From Candidatus Methanomethylophilaceae archaeon (GTDB lineage: Archaea > Thermoplasmatota > Thermoplasmata > Methanomassiliicoccales > Methanomethylophilaceae), in contig JAFTYV010000003.1 in NCBI GenBank assembly GCA_017461225.1, forward strand, positions 1-39,986: 39,986 nt of DNA. Reading direction: 5' to 3'. Positions 1-9,492 of the stretch are shown here, in pieces; positions within the stretch are counted from its first letter, which is position 1, and the number at the start of each line of letters is the position of its first letter. The notes beneath the pieces are model-generated. The model made no database searches. It was not told the origin of the DNA and saw only the letters and a program-made list of their open reading frames with translations. The position numbers and the translations under genes were made by a program.

Positions 1-203
1 AGGGAGTAGTGGGACCACTGCCCCTCCTTGCGGACGTTCACCAGTCCGCTCCTGCAGAGGATGGACATGTGGTGCGAGAGGGTGGGCTGCGTGATGTCGA
101 GCTCCTCCAGGAGCCTGCACGCGCAGAGCTCCCCGTCGGAGAGCATCTCGACTATGCGGAGCCTGTTGCGGTCGGAGAGGGCCTTCATAACCTCGACGTC
201 CAT
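1..203 (-). CDS. ArsR-family HTH transcriptional regulator (partial, 3' end outside window)
   Basis: Only the first 67 codons are visible. They start MDVEVMKALSDRNRLRIVEML and form the winged helix-turn-helix of the ArsR/SmtB family, with the recognition helix around ITQPTLSHHMSIL (residues 37-49) and the beta-wing beginning near GLVNVRKEGQWSHYS. Residues 25-29 are ELCAC, which matches the type-1 ELCxC thiolate motif (C27, C29) of arsenite- or cadmium-sensing members, so a metal or metalloid sensor is plausible. The target is unknown because downstream genes lie outside the window. The start at 203 is supported by a TATA-like box at 225-234 on the minus strand, which would give a leaderless message. 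It is transcribed divergently from gltX. Confidence 0.85.
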   Translation of the reverse strand, partial: MDVEVMKALSDRNRLRIVEMLSDGELCACRLLEELDITQPTLSHHMSILCRSGLVNVRKEGQWSHYS

Positions 204-224
204 GGGAGGTCAGTGGGTGCGACC

Positions 225-300
225 GTATTTCAATCTGTCCCAGGAAGGCTCCATGCGGACGGTCCTCGCGTGCGCGCCCCTGCGCATCATTCTATTTATA
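225..300. promoter_or_regulatory. Divergent arsR / gltX promoter region
   Basis: A minus-strand TATA-like ATTGAAATAC lies at 225-234, about 25 nt before the arsR start codon. A plus-strand box, tctatttata, lies at 291-300, about 25 nt before the gltX ATG. The spacing suggests that both messages are leaderless or nearly so. Confidence 0.6.
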
Positions 301-321
301 GGAACATCCGGATGGGGACGC

Positions 322-2001
322 ATGTCCGACCAGATCGAGGAAACGATCAGAAAATTCGCACTGCAGAACGCAGTATTCTTCAAGGGGACCGCCAACCCCA
401 AGGCCGTCGTGGGGAAGATCCTCGGCGGATGCCCCGAACTCAGATCCAAGGCGGGGGAGATCACCCCCCTCATCAACCAGATCGTCGCGGAGGTCAACGC
501 GATGGGCCTGGAGGCCCAGACCAAGGCGCTCCAGGAGATGGACTCGTCCATGCTCGTCAAGGAGAAGAAGGAGCGCAAGTACGAGCTCCCCGAGCTGGAA
601 GGTGTCGACGGCGGTGTCGTCATGCGCATCGCCCCCGGTCCCTCCGGGCCGCTCCACCTCGGTCACACCCGTGTGTCCATCCTCAACGACGAGTACGTCA
701 AGAGGTACGGCGGGGACCTCGTCCTCAGGTTCGAGGACACCAACCCCGAGAAGATCGACCCCGAGGCCTACGACATGATCCCCGAGGACCTCGAGTGGCT
801 GAGTGTCAAGTGCAACAGGAGGTACATCCAGTCGGACAGGTTCGAGATGTACTACGACCACACCAGGAAACTCCTGGAGATGGGTCACGCGTACGTGTGC
901 ACCTGCAACGCGGAGCACTGGAGGGAGCTGAAGGAGAAGAAGCAGGCCTGCCCCTGCCACGATCTCCCCGTGGAGGACCAGCTCGAGAGGTACGACAGGT
1001 TCCTCAACGGCGATTACGCCGAGGGGGAGGCCGTCGTCGTCGTGAAGACCGACCTCTGCCACCCCAACCCCGCCGTCAGGGACTTCGTCGCCCTCAGGCT
1101 CGTGGACGCACCCCACCCCCTCACCGGCGACAAGTATGTGGCGTACCCCATGATGAACCTCTCCGTCGCCATCGACGACCACGAGATGGGCATGACCCAC
1201 GTCATCCGCGGTAAGGACCACCTCAACAACACGTTCAGGCAGGAGTACATCTTCGACTACTTCGGATGGAAGAAGCCCGTGTACTATCACTACGGACTCG
1301 TCAACATCCCCGACACAGTCCTCAAGACCTCCCTCATCAGGCAGAGCATCGGACAGGGCGAGTACTCCGGATGGGACGACGTCAGGACCGGCACCGTCCG
1401 CGCGATGGAGAGGCGCGGTATCAGGCCCGAGGCCATCAGGAGGTACTGGGTGGAGTCCGGTATCAAGTCCGTCGACATCCAGTTCACATGGGAGAACCTC
1501 TACGGCATGAACCGTGACATCATCGACGCCGAGGCCAACAGGTACTTCTTCGTGAGGGACCCCGTCAGGTACGACATCGAGGGCATCGACGTCATAGAGG
1601 GCAGCGCGCCCCTGCACCCCGACCACCCCGAGAGGGGCGAGAGGAAATACAGGCTCGAGGACCCCAGGACCGTCTTCCTCTCCGCCGAGGATTCCAAGCT
1701 GTTCACCGAGGTGGGTCAGATCAGGCTGAAGGACCTCTGCAACCTGCAGCACTCCCTCCCCGCGAAGTACGCCGGCGACGACGTTTCCGTCCTCAGGAAG
1801 GGCGTGCGCGCCGTCCAGTGGGTCGGTGCGGATGCGGTGAAGGCGACCCTCCTCATGCCCGATGGAACCGTCTCCGAGGGTCTCGTGGAGTCCGGTGTCG
1901 TCTCCGAGGGATCCGAGATGGTCCAGCTCGAGAGGATAGGGTTCGCACGTGTGGAGAGGAGGGGCGCCGACGGCGTCTCCATGGTGTTCTCCCACCGCTG
2001 A
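322..2001 (+). CDS. gltX: Glutamyl-tRNA synthetase, archaeal type (559 aa)
   Basis: Charges tRNA-Glu (and tRNA-Gln in archaea that use the transamidation route) with glutamate. It is a class I synthetase of the archaeal/eukaryotic GlnRS-like subgroup. The class I signature is APGPSGPLHLGH at residues 104-115 (HLGH equals HIGH), followed by the conserved LRFEDTNPEK segment. The KMSKS-equivalent loop is a divergent LKTSLIRQSIGQGEYSGWDD. The C-terminal half has the beta-barrel anticodon-binding region of this subgroup. The reading frame is open much further upstream, but the ATG at 322 begins MSDQIEETIRKFALQNAV, the normal N-terminus of archaeal GluRS, and has a TATA box 25 nt before it. The gene is monocistronic, with a hairpin after the stop codon. 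Confidence 0.95.
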   Translation: MSDQIEETIRKFALQNAVFFKGTANPKAVVGKILGGCPELRSKAGEITPLINQIVAEVNAMGLEAQTKALQEMDSSMLVKEKKERKYELPELEGVDGGVVMRIAPGPSGPLHLGHTRVSILNDEYVKRYGGDLVLRFEDTNPEKIDPEAYDMIPEDLEWLSVKCNRRYIQSDRFEMYYDHTRKLLEMGHAYVCTCNAEHWRELKEKKQACPCHDLPVEDQLERYDRFLNGDYAEGEAVVVVKTDLCHPNPAVRDFVALRLVDAPHPLTGDKYVAYPMMNLSVAIDDHEMGMTHVIRGKDHLNNTFRQEYIFDYFGWKKPVYYHYGLVNIPDTVLKTSLIRQSIGQGEYSGWDDVRTGTVRAMERRGIRPEAIRRYWVESGIKSVDIQFTWENLYGMNRDIIDAEANRYFFVRDPVRYDIEGIDVIEGSAPLHPDHPERGERKYRLEDPRTVFLSAEDSKLFTEVGQIRLKDLCNLQHSLPAKYAGDDVSVLRKGVRAVQWVGADAVKATLLMPDGTVSEGLVESGVVSEGSEMVQLERIGFARVERRGADGVSMVFSHR

Positions 2002-2019
2002 TCCTAGAAACTTCACGAC

Positions 2020-2049
2020 GGGGTCCGCCGGCACTTGCCGGAGGACCCC
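2020..2049 (+). terminator. Hairpin after gltX
   Basis: GGGGTCC (2020-2026) pairs perfectly with GGACCCC (2043-2049), and GCCGG repeats allow further pairing inside. It lies 18 nt after the gltX stop. There is no long T tract, so intrinsic termination is likely but not certain. Confidence 0.45.
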
Positions 2050-2062
2050 TGGAATTCTCCGA

Positions 2063-2094
2063 CACACCGCCGCCGGATGTTCCGGCGACGTGTG
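2063..2094 (-). terminator. Hairpin between convergent gltX and feoB
   Basis: CGCCGGA (2071-2077) pairs with TCCGGCG (2081-2087) across a TGT loop, and CACAC (2063-2067) with GTGTG (2090-2094) extends it. It lies just past the feoB stop and could serve either convergent transcript. Confidence 0.4.
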
Positions 2095-2136
2095 AGGTAT
2101 TGAAATGTGGTCCGGGGTCCGGATCGTTGTACGCCG

Positions 2137-4053
2137 TCAGAACGCCGACAGCAGCAGGTTGGTGGCGGTCCCGAACAGGAGTGCGACGGCTATGGACAGC
2201 AGCGATATCGCCACCGTCTCCCTCCATCCCATCTCCCTCCACATGGTGGTGAGGGTCGCGATGCAGGGCATGTAGATCGCCATGACGACGCCGAAGACCA
2301 CGAACTGGTCCGGTGTCATGAACTCGGAGAGGGCGACACCGCCCGCGAGGATCTGCAGCATGCCGACGGCCATCTCCTTCCTGAGGATGCCCACGATGAA
2401 CGAGATTATGCAGACCGCGGGGAGTCCCAGCATGCCCACTGTGATGGGGGACAGCGGGTCGACGACGAACCTCAGCAGGTCGTACATGAGCAGGACCTCG
2501 ACGACCACGGATCCGACCACGAGGAGCGGGAACGCGATGGTGAAGAAGTCCTTGATGCGGTCCCACGTTTTCCCGAGGATGTTCGCCGGGGAGGGGACGA
2601 CCAGTTCGGGGAGCTCCATCGCGAGGTTGGTGGGTTCATACCTCATGAACCTGTTCATGAGAACGCCCGTGAGGGCACCGATGGCCACCAGGAGTCCGAA
2701 TATCCCGACCGCGTAGACGAACCCGGAGTAGTTCCCGGTCGTACCCATGATGATGGCGATCTGCGCGGAACAGGGGACCGCCATGACGATCATGGAGGAC
2801 AGGATGATCTTCTCCCTGTGGGATCTGATGGTACGGACGGCCATTATGGCCGGGACGTTGCATCCGATACCGACAATCATGGGGATGAACGCGCCGCCGT
2901 GGAGTCCGAAGCGGTGCATCAGCTTGTCCAGCAGTACGACAGCGCGGGTGAGGTACCCCGAATCCTCCAGGATGCCGAGCAGTAGGTAGAACACCATGAT
3001 GTAGGGGATGACCAGAGCGAGGATCGCCCTGAGGCTTCCGTCGATACCGGTGAACACGGCACCCCAGAACCTGCCGAAGCCGGTTCCGAAGTCGATTATG
3101 GATGTTCCGATGACGGCGTCGTAGAATCCGTTGACGACCCCGTCGAGGAAGGATCCGCCGTATACCACGACGGCCACCACGGCGAGGCACACCGCCGCCA
3201 GGATGGGCACCCCGGTGATGGGGGTTATGCACATGTCCGAGATGCGTTCGGAGAGGCTCTGCTCCACCTCCCTCGGGGAGAGGCACTCCTCGTGGACCTC
3301 GTGGGCCCTGTCGTACCTGCGGGCGTGTGTGGCGACCTCGACCGGTTCGCCGTATTCCTCCTCGTAGATCCTCCTCATGAGGCCCACGGAGCGCATCAGG
3401 TCCGGGTCCATACCCGAGGTGAACTCGGAGGACCCCTCTAGGAGCTTCAACGCGGTCCCGCGGGGGTCGAAGCAGATGTCCGTACCCTCGAGACCGTCGA
3501 CGATGGCCGTGACGGCCTTCTCGACCGTCCCGTCGTACTCCAACCTGAAGTCGGGGACCCTGGCGCGTCCGAGGCAGACGGTGTCCGCCAGCAGGTCCAC
3601 GCCCTCGGCGGTCTTCGACGAGATGCCGACGACGGGGACGCCGAGGACGGACTCGAGGCGTCCGATGTCCACATCGTACCTCTTCCTGGCGATGTCCATC
3701 CTGTTCAGGGCGACGATCGAGGGAAGGCCGAGTTCGAGCGCCTCGAAGCACAGCACGAGGCTGCCCTCCAGGTCGGCGGCGTCCGCCACGATGACAACGG
3801 CGTCCATGTCCTCGTCGCGGATCTTCCTGAGGACGACCCTCTCGTCGTCCGTGTTGCCGGACAGGCTGTAGGTCCCCGGGAGGTCGAAGACGGACACGGT
3901 GTTCCCGTTGCGGGTCACCGTCCCCTCGTCGAACTCCACGGTGGTTCCCGGGTAGTTGGACGAGACGACGCCCACTCCGGTCAGACGGGAGAAGAGGGAC
4001 GACTTGCCCACGTTGGGTTGGCCGACGAGGGCGAACTTCACGTTCCCTGTCAT
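2137..4053 (-). CDS. feoB: Ferrous iron transport protein B, FeoB (638 aa)
   Basis: GTP-dependent Fe(II) uptake protein of the cytoplasmic membrane. The N-terminal G domain shows G1 GQPNVGKS (11-18), the switch region SNYPGTTVEF, G3 DLPG (57-60) and G4 NRMD (117-120). A helical regulatory domain follows, then the membrane core with two Gate motifs, visible as GCNVPAIMAVRTIRSHREKI and the matching second half around ILRKEMAVGML, with about eight to ten membrane segments. The frame is open 31 codons upstream, but MTGNVKFALVGQPNVGKSS is the standard FeoB start and lies 13 nt after the stop of the regulator gene. FeoA is not a separate gene; the only FeoA-like domain here is the C-terminal domain of that regulator. 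Confidence 0.96.
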   Translation of the reverse strand: MTGNVKFALVGQPNVGKSSLFSRLTGVGVVSSNYPGTTVEFDEGTVTRNGNTVSVFDLPGTYSLSGNTDDERVVLRKIRDEDMDAVVIVADAADLEGSLVLCFEALELGLPSIVALNRMDIARKRYDVDIGRLESVLGVPVVGISSKTAEGVDLLADTVCLGRARVPDFRLEYDGTVEKAVTAIVDGLEGTDICFDPRGTALKLLEGSSEFTSGMDPDLMRSVGLMRRIYEEEYGEPVEVATHARRYDRAHEVHEECLSPREVEQSLSERISDMCITPITGVPILAAVCLAVVAVVVYGGSFLDGVVNGFYDAVIGTSIIDFGTGFGRFWGAVFTGIDGSLRAILALVIPYIMVFYLLLGILEDSGYLTRAVVLLDKLMHRFGLHGGAFIPMIVGIGCNVPAIMAVRTIRSHREKIILSSMIVMAVPCSAQIAIIMGTTGNYSGFVYAVGIFGLLVAIGALTGVLMNRFMRYEPTNLAMELPELVVPSPANILGKTWDRIKDFFTIAFPLLVVGSVVVEVLLMYDLLRFVVDPLSPITVGMLGLPAVCIISFIVGILRKEMAVGMLQILAGGVALSEFMTPDQFVVFGVVMAIYMPCIATLTTMWREMGWRETVAISLLSIAVALLFGTATNLLLSAF

Positions 4054-4066
4054 TGGACCGCCCGTC

Positions 4067-4726
4067 TCAGATGGACACGTCGACGAAGATGTACGACGAC
4101 ATGTCGTAGTCCAGGGCGATGGACGTCTCCCCGGTCCTGACGACACGGGGTCCCATGTCCGAGAGGATGGCCTCTATCGCGACGATCCTTCCGGGGACGA
4201 ACCCCATGGACACGAGTCTGTTCACAATCTTCGAGTCGTCGGATTTGATGTGCGTGATGAGTCCCATCTGGTCCTGGGACATCTTGTTGAGTTGGATTAT
4301 GTCGGTCTCGCCGTCGGATGCGGCCTTGCAGGGCTTCTTGCAGCTCTGGCAGTCCGAATCGATCTTCGTGCCCATCATGTAGCACATCCTGATCGCGGAG
4401 TCGTCGGAGAGCGCGTGCTCCATCCTGCATGCCTCCTCGTGGGCCGTGGCGTGGTCGACGTTGAGGTAGTCCGTCAGGAAGCGCTCCAGGACATGGTGCT
4501 TCTTGCGCAGCTGACGTGCGTAGTCCAGACCCTCCTCGGTGAGGGAGACCCCCTTGTACTTCTCGTACGAGACGAGTCCCTCCGCTGCGAGGGCTTTGAC
4601 CATCTCGCTCACACTGGCGGGGGACACGTCCATGAACGTGGCCAGCTCGGTGGTCTTGGCCATCTTGGTCCCCTCCGTGAGTCTGAGGATGTTGATTAGG
4701 TAATCCTCGCGGTTTCCAGTTATCAT
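4067..4726 (-). CDS. DtxR/MntR-family metalloregulator with C-terminal FeoA/SH3 domain (219 aa)
   Basis: Metal-dependent repressor expected to control the following feoB gene. Residues 1-65 are the winged HTH (ASVSEMVKALAAEGLVSYEKYKG). Residues 66-120 form the metal-binding and dimerisation domain; H77, E81 and H96 have the spacing of the DtxR ancillary site, and C100, E103 and H104 that of the primary site. D8 occupies the position of MntR D8 where DtxR has Met. An unusual C126-x2-C129-x3-C133 cluster precedes the FeoA-like domain at 145-219. The start MITGNREDY at 4726 is chosen because a TATA box at 4749-4760 would give a leaderless message; an ATG at 4750 overlaps that box and is unlikely. 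It is cotranscribed with feoB. Confidence 0.9.
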   Translation of the reverse strand: MITGNREDYLINILRLTEGTKMAKTTELATFMDVSPASVSEMVKALAAEGLVSYEKYKGVSLTEEGLDYARQLRKKHHVLERFLTDYLNVDHATAHEEACRMEHALSDDSAIRMCYMMGTKIDSDCQSCKKPCKAASDGETDIIQLNKMSQDQMGLITHIKSDDSKIVNRLVSMGFVPGRIVAIEAILSDMGPRVVRTGETSIALDYDMSSYIFVDVSI

Positions 4727-4729
4727 CGG

Positions 4730-4746
4730 GCGTGTATCGTGCACGC
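4730..4746. promoter_or_regulatory. Imperfect palindrome at the dtxR-feoB promoter, candidate operator
   Basis: GCGTGTATCGTGCACGC lies between the TATA box and the start codon of the regulator gene. Its arms GCGTGTA and TGCACGC match at 6 of 7 positions. A repressor bound here would cover the transcription start, so autoregulation by the DtxR-like protein is the simple reading. Confidence 0.4.
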
Positions 4747-4748
4747 GC

Positions 4749-4760
4749 ATTATAAAGATT
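4749..4760 (-). promoter_or_regulatory. TATA box of the dtxR-feoB unit
   Basis: Minus-strand AATCTTTATAAT, about 25-30 nt before the MITGN start codon. Confidence 0.6.
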
Positions 4761-4806
4761 TTAGGTGCGACGAACTTAGGTGAGGGATGTCCGAAAAGGG
4801 GTTTGG

Positions 4807-4824
4807 GGCGGGCATGCGCCCGCC
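4807..4824 (-). terminator. Terminator hairpin of the glyA unit
   Basis: On the minus strand GGCGGGC pairs with GCCCGCC across GCAT and is followed by CCCCTTTTC. It lies just after the coiled-coil gene that ends the glyA transcript. Confidence 0.55.
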
Positions 4825-4833
4825 GGGGGAGGA

Positions 4834-5121
4834 TCACTCCTCCTTCTTCTCGGACTTGAGGGCCTCCTTCTCGGCCTTCAGGTCCTCGATGGTCTTCTCG
4901 CAGTCCTGGATCTTCGCGTAGACCGCCTTGAGGTCGTCCTCTGCGAGGGCGGCTCCGTCCCTGAAGTTGGCGAGCACCTTCTCGCCCATCTCCTTGGTGA
5001 GCTCCTCGATCTTCCTCTCCTCGTCGCGGATCTTCGAGTCGATCTTGCTGCTGTCGATTGCGTTTCCGAGCTTCTCGTCCGCGGACTTGACGCTCTCCTT
5101 GACCTTGTCCATGAATCCCAT
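4834..5121 (-). CDS. Small coiled-coil protein of unknown function (95 aa)
   Basis: Not recognised as a named family. The protein MGFMDKVKESVKSADEKLGNAI... is very rich in Lys and Glu and is predicted to be almost wholly helical. A heptad-like segment runs from about residue 31 (IRDEERKIEELTKEMGEKV) to the end (TIEDLKAEKEALKSEKKEE). There is no signal peptide or membrane segment, so it is probably cytoplasmic. A strong Shine-Dalgarno AGGAGG at about 5130-5135 fixes the ATG at 5121, only 15 nt after the glyA stop, so it is expected to be cotranscribed with glyA. Similar short helical proteins elsewhere often pair with zinc-ribbon proteins, but nothing here proves a partner. Confidence 0.75.
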   Translation of the reverse strand: MGFMDKVKESVKSADEKLGNAIDSSKIDSKIRDEERKIEELTKEMGEKVLANFRDGAALAEDDLKAVYAKIQDCEKTIEDLKAEKEALKSEKKEE

Positions 5122-5136
5122 TCACGATTCCTCCTT

Positions 5137-6420
5137 TCACTCAACGAGTTTGTGGTAGCCGTATGCGGGCTCCCCTGCGTTGAAGCAGTACTGGATAGTG
5201 GAGAACTGCTTCTTGAACTCCTTGACATCCTCCTTGACCTTCGCGGGGTCCTCCTTCTTGACGACGACCCTGGCGATGAACTCGGCGACCTGTTTCATCT
5301 CGCTCTCCTTCATTCCGAGGCGGGTCATCTCCTGGGAACCGAGCCTCAGACCGGAGGGCCTGACGGCGCTGGTGTCCTGGGGGAGCATGTTCTTGTTGCA
5401 GATGATGTTGGCGTCCTCGAGCGCCTTGGCGCAGTCCTTGCCGCCTCCGAACTGGGAGACGTCGACGGCGATGGCGTGGGACCTGGTGAATCCCTGCTTC
5501 TCGCAGAGGACGGGGACCCCGAGCTCGTACAGCGCCTGTCCGAGTGCACGGGAGTTCTTGCATGCCTGTGCCGCGTACTCCTTCCCGTAGACGTCCATCT
5601 CGGCGAGGGTGATCGCGAGTGCGGCCATCGCGTGGAGGTGGTGGCTGGAGGTGACTCCGGGGAAGACGGCCTTCTCGAGGACCTTCTCCTGCTCCTCCGT
5701 GAGGTTCTGTCCGAGGAGCATACCGTGGTTGGGTCCGGGGAACGTCTTGTGTGTGGAGGACGAGACGATGTTGACACCCTCCCTGAGGGGGTCGTGGAAC
5801 TGTCCGCCGGCGATGAGTCCGAGGACGTGGGCGCAGTCCTCCCAGACGAGGCATCCGACCTCGTTGAAGGTGTCCTGGAGCTCCTTGAGGGGCGGGGGGA
5901 ACAGGAACACGGAGAGTCCGAACTGCGCGATCTTGGGTTTGACCTCCTTCAGGAGCTTGATGGTCCCGTCGACGTCGAGGTTCATGTCGTCGAGGTTCCA
6001 GGGGTAGTTGACGGAGTTGACGGACCTCTGTCCGAACGCACCGAACTCGCAGGTGGAGATGTGGGCACCCTGTGCCAGGGCGCAGGTGGTGATGGTGTCG
6101 CCGGGCTGTGCGAATGCGAAGAGCACCGCCATGTTGGCGACGGTACCGGAGATGGGCCTGACGTCGGCCCAGTCGCAGTTGAAGACCTTCTTCGCGAGCT
6201 CGATGGCCTTGAGCTCGACCTGGTCGACGTAGATGTTGCCCTGGTAGTAGCGCTTGCCGGGGAGACCCTCGGCGTACCTGTCCGCGAAGTCGGAGATGAG
6301 CATCTCCTTGGCGAGGGGGCTCATGAGGTTCTCGGAGGCGATCATGGGGATGCTCTCCTCGAACCATTTGTTGTGAGCCATGACCTTCTCTCTGATGTAC
6401 TTAGCATCTTCGGCTGTCAT
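5137..6420 (-). CDS. glyA: Serine hydroxymethyltransferase (427 aa)
   Basis: PLP enzyme that interconverts serine and glycine while moving a C1 unit to or from a reduced pterin. Visible family features include MIASENLMSP, YAEGLPGKRYYQGN, the PLP-site motif SSTHKTFPGPNHG with Lys225 as the Schiff-base lysine, and RPSGLRLGSQEMTRLGM. The motif reads FPGPNHG rather than the bacterial LRGPRGG, which fits the divergent archaeal branch that may use tetrahydromethanopterin or tetrahydrofolate. A TATA-like TTTTTCTATCC at 6444-6456 sits about 25 nt before the start. The nearby mptD gene is also a reduced-pterin function. Confidence 0.95.
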   Translation of the reverse strand: MTAEDAKYIREKVMAHNKWFEESIPMIASENLMSPLAKEMLISDFADRYAEGLPGKRYYQGNIYVDQVELKAIELAKKVFNCDWADVRPISGTVANMAVLFAFAQPGDTITTCALAQGAHISTCEFGAFGQRSVNSVNYPWNLDDMNLDVDGTIKLLKEVKPKIAQFGLSVFLFPPPLKELQDTFNEVGCLVWEDCAHVLGLIAGGQFHDPLREGVNIVSSSTHKTFPGPNHGMLLGQNLTEEQEKVLEKAVFPGVTSSHHLHAMAALAITLAEMDVYGKEYAAQACKNSRALGQALYELGVPVLCEKQGFTRSHAIAVDVSQFGGGKDCAKALEDANIICNKNMLPQDTSAVRPSGLRLGSQEMTRLGMKESEMKQVAEFIARVVVKKEDPAKVKEDVKEFKKQFSTIQYCFNAGEPAYGYHKLVE

Positions 6421-6443
6421 GAATATCGGTGGTGCACTGGTCT

Positions 6444-6489
6444 AAGGATAGAAAAACAGTATGTTCGAAGGATGGGAAGTTTAATATAT
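6444..6489. promoter_or_regulatory. Divergent glyA / ADH synthase promoters
   Basis: A minus-strand TATA-like TTTTTCTATCC (6444-6456) serves glyA. A plus-strand TTTAATATAT (6480-6489) serves the ADH synthase gene; its start codon is 35 nt downstream, so that message would have a short leader. Confidence 0.5.
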
Positions 6490-6524
6490 GTGTCCCATGT
6501 TAGCATGTAGCACGGTGAACGAGA

Positions 6525-7316
6525 ATGTTTGGAAAGAACATCAGAATGGAGAGGATCATTGACAGGAAGAGCGGCAACGCCGTCGTAGTGCCCATGGACC
6601 ACGGTATCAGCGTGGGTCCCATCCCCGGTCTCGTGGACATGAAGGGTACGGTCAACGACGTAGTCGAGGGCGGGGCAACCGCGGTGCTGATGCACAAGGG
6701 TATCGTCCCCCAGGGTCACAGGACATCCGGTCACGACGTGGGTCTGATCCTCCATCTGTCCGCATCCACGGACATCGGTGTCAGTTCCAACAGCAAGGTC
6801 CTCGTGGCCACGGTCGAGGAGGCCCTGAAGCTCGGAGCCGATGCGGTCTCCATCCACATCAACGTCGGTGCCGAATCCGAGTGCCAGATGATGCAGGACA
6901 TGGGCATGGTCTCCAGGCAGTGCATGGAGTGGGGCATGCCCCTCATCGCGATGGCGTACCCCCGCGGACCCAAGATCGAGAACTCCTTCGACCCCGATGC
7001 GGTCGCACATGCGGCAAGGGTCGCCATGGAGCTCGGTGCGGACATCGTCAAGTGCAGCTACACCGGGGACATCGACTCGTTCCGCGAGGTCGTCAGGGGC
7101 ACCATGGTCCCCGTGCTGATCGCAGGCGGACCCAAGATGGACTCCGACATGGACATCCTCAACATGGTCCACGACTCCCTCGAGGCCGGTGGACACGGTG
7201 TGTCCATGGGAAGGAACATCTTCCAGCACAGGAACGTCCGCGGAATCATGAGCGCGGTATCCGACATCGTGCTCAACGGTGCATCCGTCGAGGAGGCGGC
7301 CAGGCACCTGAGGTGA
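6525..7316 (+). CDS. 2-amino-3,7-dideoxy-D-threo-hept-6-ulosonate (ADH) synthase, DhnA-type aldolase (263 aa)
   Basis: First step of the archaeal alternative route to 3-dehydroquinate and aromatic amino acids (MJ0400 family), which joins a 6-deoxy-5-ketofructose phosphate unit with aspartate semialdehyde. It is a class I aldolase TIM barrel: [17 protein letters not shown] near the N-terminus, [12 protein letters not shown] in the middle and the Schiff-base strand [12 protein letters not shown] with Lys176, followed by [10 protein letters not shown] and [11 protein letters not shown]. The length is normal. The same fold also includes archaeal class I fructose-bisphosphate aldolase, but the [15 protein letters not shown] pattern favours ADH synthase. 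The partner dehydroquinate synthase II is not in the window. A terminator hairpin follows. Confidence 0.88.
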   Translation: MFGKNIRMERIIDRKSGNAVVVPMDHGISVGPIPGLVDMKGTVNDVVEGGATAVLMHKGIVPQGHRTSGHDVGLILHLSASTDIGVSSNSKVLVATVEEALKLGADAVSIHINVGAESECQMMQDMGMVSRQCMEWGMPLIAMAYPRGPKIENSFDPDAVAHAARVAMELGADIVKCSYTGDIDSFREVVRGTMVPVLIAGGPKMDSDMDILNMVHDSLEAGGHGVSMGRNIFQHRNVRGIMSAVSDIVLNGASVEEAARHLR

Positions 7317-7323
7317 GGTCCGG

Positions 7324-7342
7324 CGGGGCGTCCACCGCCCCG
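7324..7342 (+). terminator. Terminator hairpin after ADH synthase
   Basis: CGGGGCG (7324-7330) pairs with CGCCCCG (7336-7342) over a 5-nt loop, followed by CTCTTCACC. It starts 7 nt after the stop codon. Confidence 0.55.
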
Positions 7343-7360
7343 CTCTTCACCGTTAAACAC

Positions 7361-7378
7361 CTACCAGGATCCTGGTAG
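7361..7378. promoter_or_regulatory. 18-bp perfect palindrome upstream of the riboflavin operon
   Basis: CTACCAGGATCCTGGTAG is a perfect inverted repeat just upstream of the ribB TATA box at 7391-7400 (tatcatatat). Its position directly before the promoter suggests an operator for a dimeric regulator of riboflavin synthesis. An RbkR-type archaeal riboflavin kinase/repressor is one known candidate class, but no such gene is in the window. Confidence 0.5.
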
Positions 7379-7390
7379 CTACATCCTTAT

Positions 7391-7400
7391 TATCATATAT
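7391..7400 (+). promoter_or_regulatory. TATA box of the rib operon
   Basis: tatcatatat, 37-46 nt before the ribB ATG, so a leader of roughly 10-20 nt is expected. Confidence 0.55.
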
Positions 7401-7436
7401 CCAAGGGATACATACCCCCTGAGAGACAGTGATCCC

Positions 7437-9046
<1,610 letters not shown>

Positions 9047-9055
9047 GGTATCGAT

Positions 9056-9469
9056 ATGAAGGCATACAAGATCGGAATGGTCGTTGCGGAGTTCAACTAC
9101 GAGGTCACATCCCTCATGATGGAGAGGGCGAAGGCGGAGGCCGAGTTCCTCGGTGTGAAGCTCACCAAGACAATCAAGGTGCCCGGGGTGTTCGAGGTCC
9201 CGATGGCCACCAAGAAGCTGCTCGAGCAGGACGACATCGACGCCGTCATCACGCTCGGTGCCGTCATCACCGGCGAGACCAAGCACGACGAGGTCGTCGT
9301 CGCACAGGCATCGAGGAAGATCATGGACCTCGGTCTCGAGTACGGGAAACCCGTCGGGTTCGGTATCAACGGCCCCGGCATGACCGAGCTCCAGGCCATG
9401 GACAGGATCGAGAAGGGCCGCGACGTCGTCGACGCGGTCGTGAAGATGCTCCAGAGACTGGACTTCTGA
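9056..9469 (+). CDS. ribH: 6,7-dimethyl-8-ribityllumazine synthase (137 aa)
   Basis: Condenses 5-amino-6-ribitylaminouracil with the RibB product to form the lumazine. The flavodoxin-like fold shows VVAEFNYEVTSLMMERA, VPGVFEVPMATKKLLEQDDIDAVITLGAVITGETKHDEVV (the His in KHDEV corresponds to the catalytic HF/HD position) and PVGFGINGPGMTELQAMDR. The length is slightly short, as in archaeal RibH. Last gene of the operon, 9 nt after ribC, followed by a terminator hairpin. The earlier pathway steps (GTP cyclohydrolase, reductase) are elsewhere. Confidence 0.95.
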   Translation: MKAYKIGMVVAEFNYEVTSLMMERAKAEAEFLGVKLTKTIKVPGVFEVPMATKKLLEQDDIDAVITLGAVITGETKHDEVVVAQASRKIMDLGLEYGKPVGFGINGPGMTELQAMDRIEKGRDVVDAVVKMLQRLDF

Positions 9470-9477
9470 GAAACACA

Positions 9478-9492
9478 GGGGGTCACACCCCC
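9478..9492 (+). terminator. Terminator of the rib operon
   Basis: GGGGGT (9478-9483), CAC loop, ACCCCC (9487-9492), followed by gttccattttc. It begins 8 nt after the ribH stop. Confidence 0.65.

Noticed and set aside
292-2067. A 591-codon frame antisense to gltX.
   Set aside because: Long antisense frames are common in GC-rich genes; its composition (Val/Gly/Asp/Leu-rich, no motif) is that of a shadow, and gltX is certain.
4780-6510. A 576-codon frame antisense to glyA and the coiled-coil gene.
   Set aside because: Same Val/Leu/Gly/Asp-rich shadow composition, with no promoter or motif; glyA and the small gene on the other strand have clear evidence.
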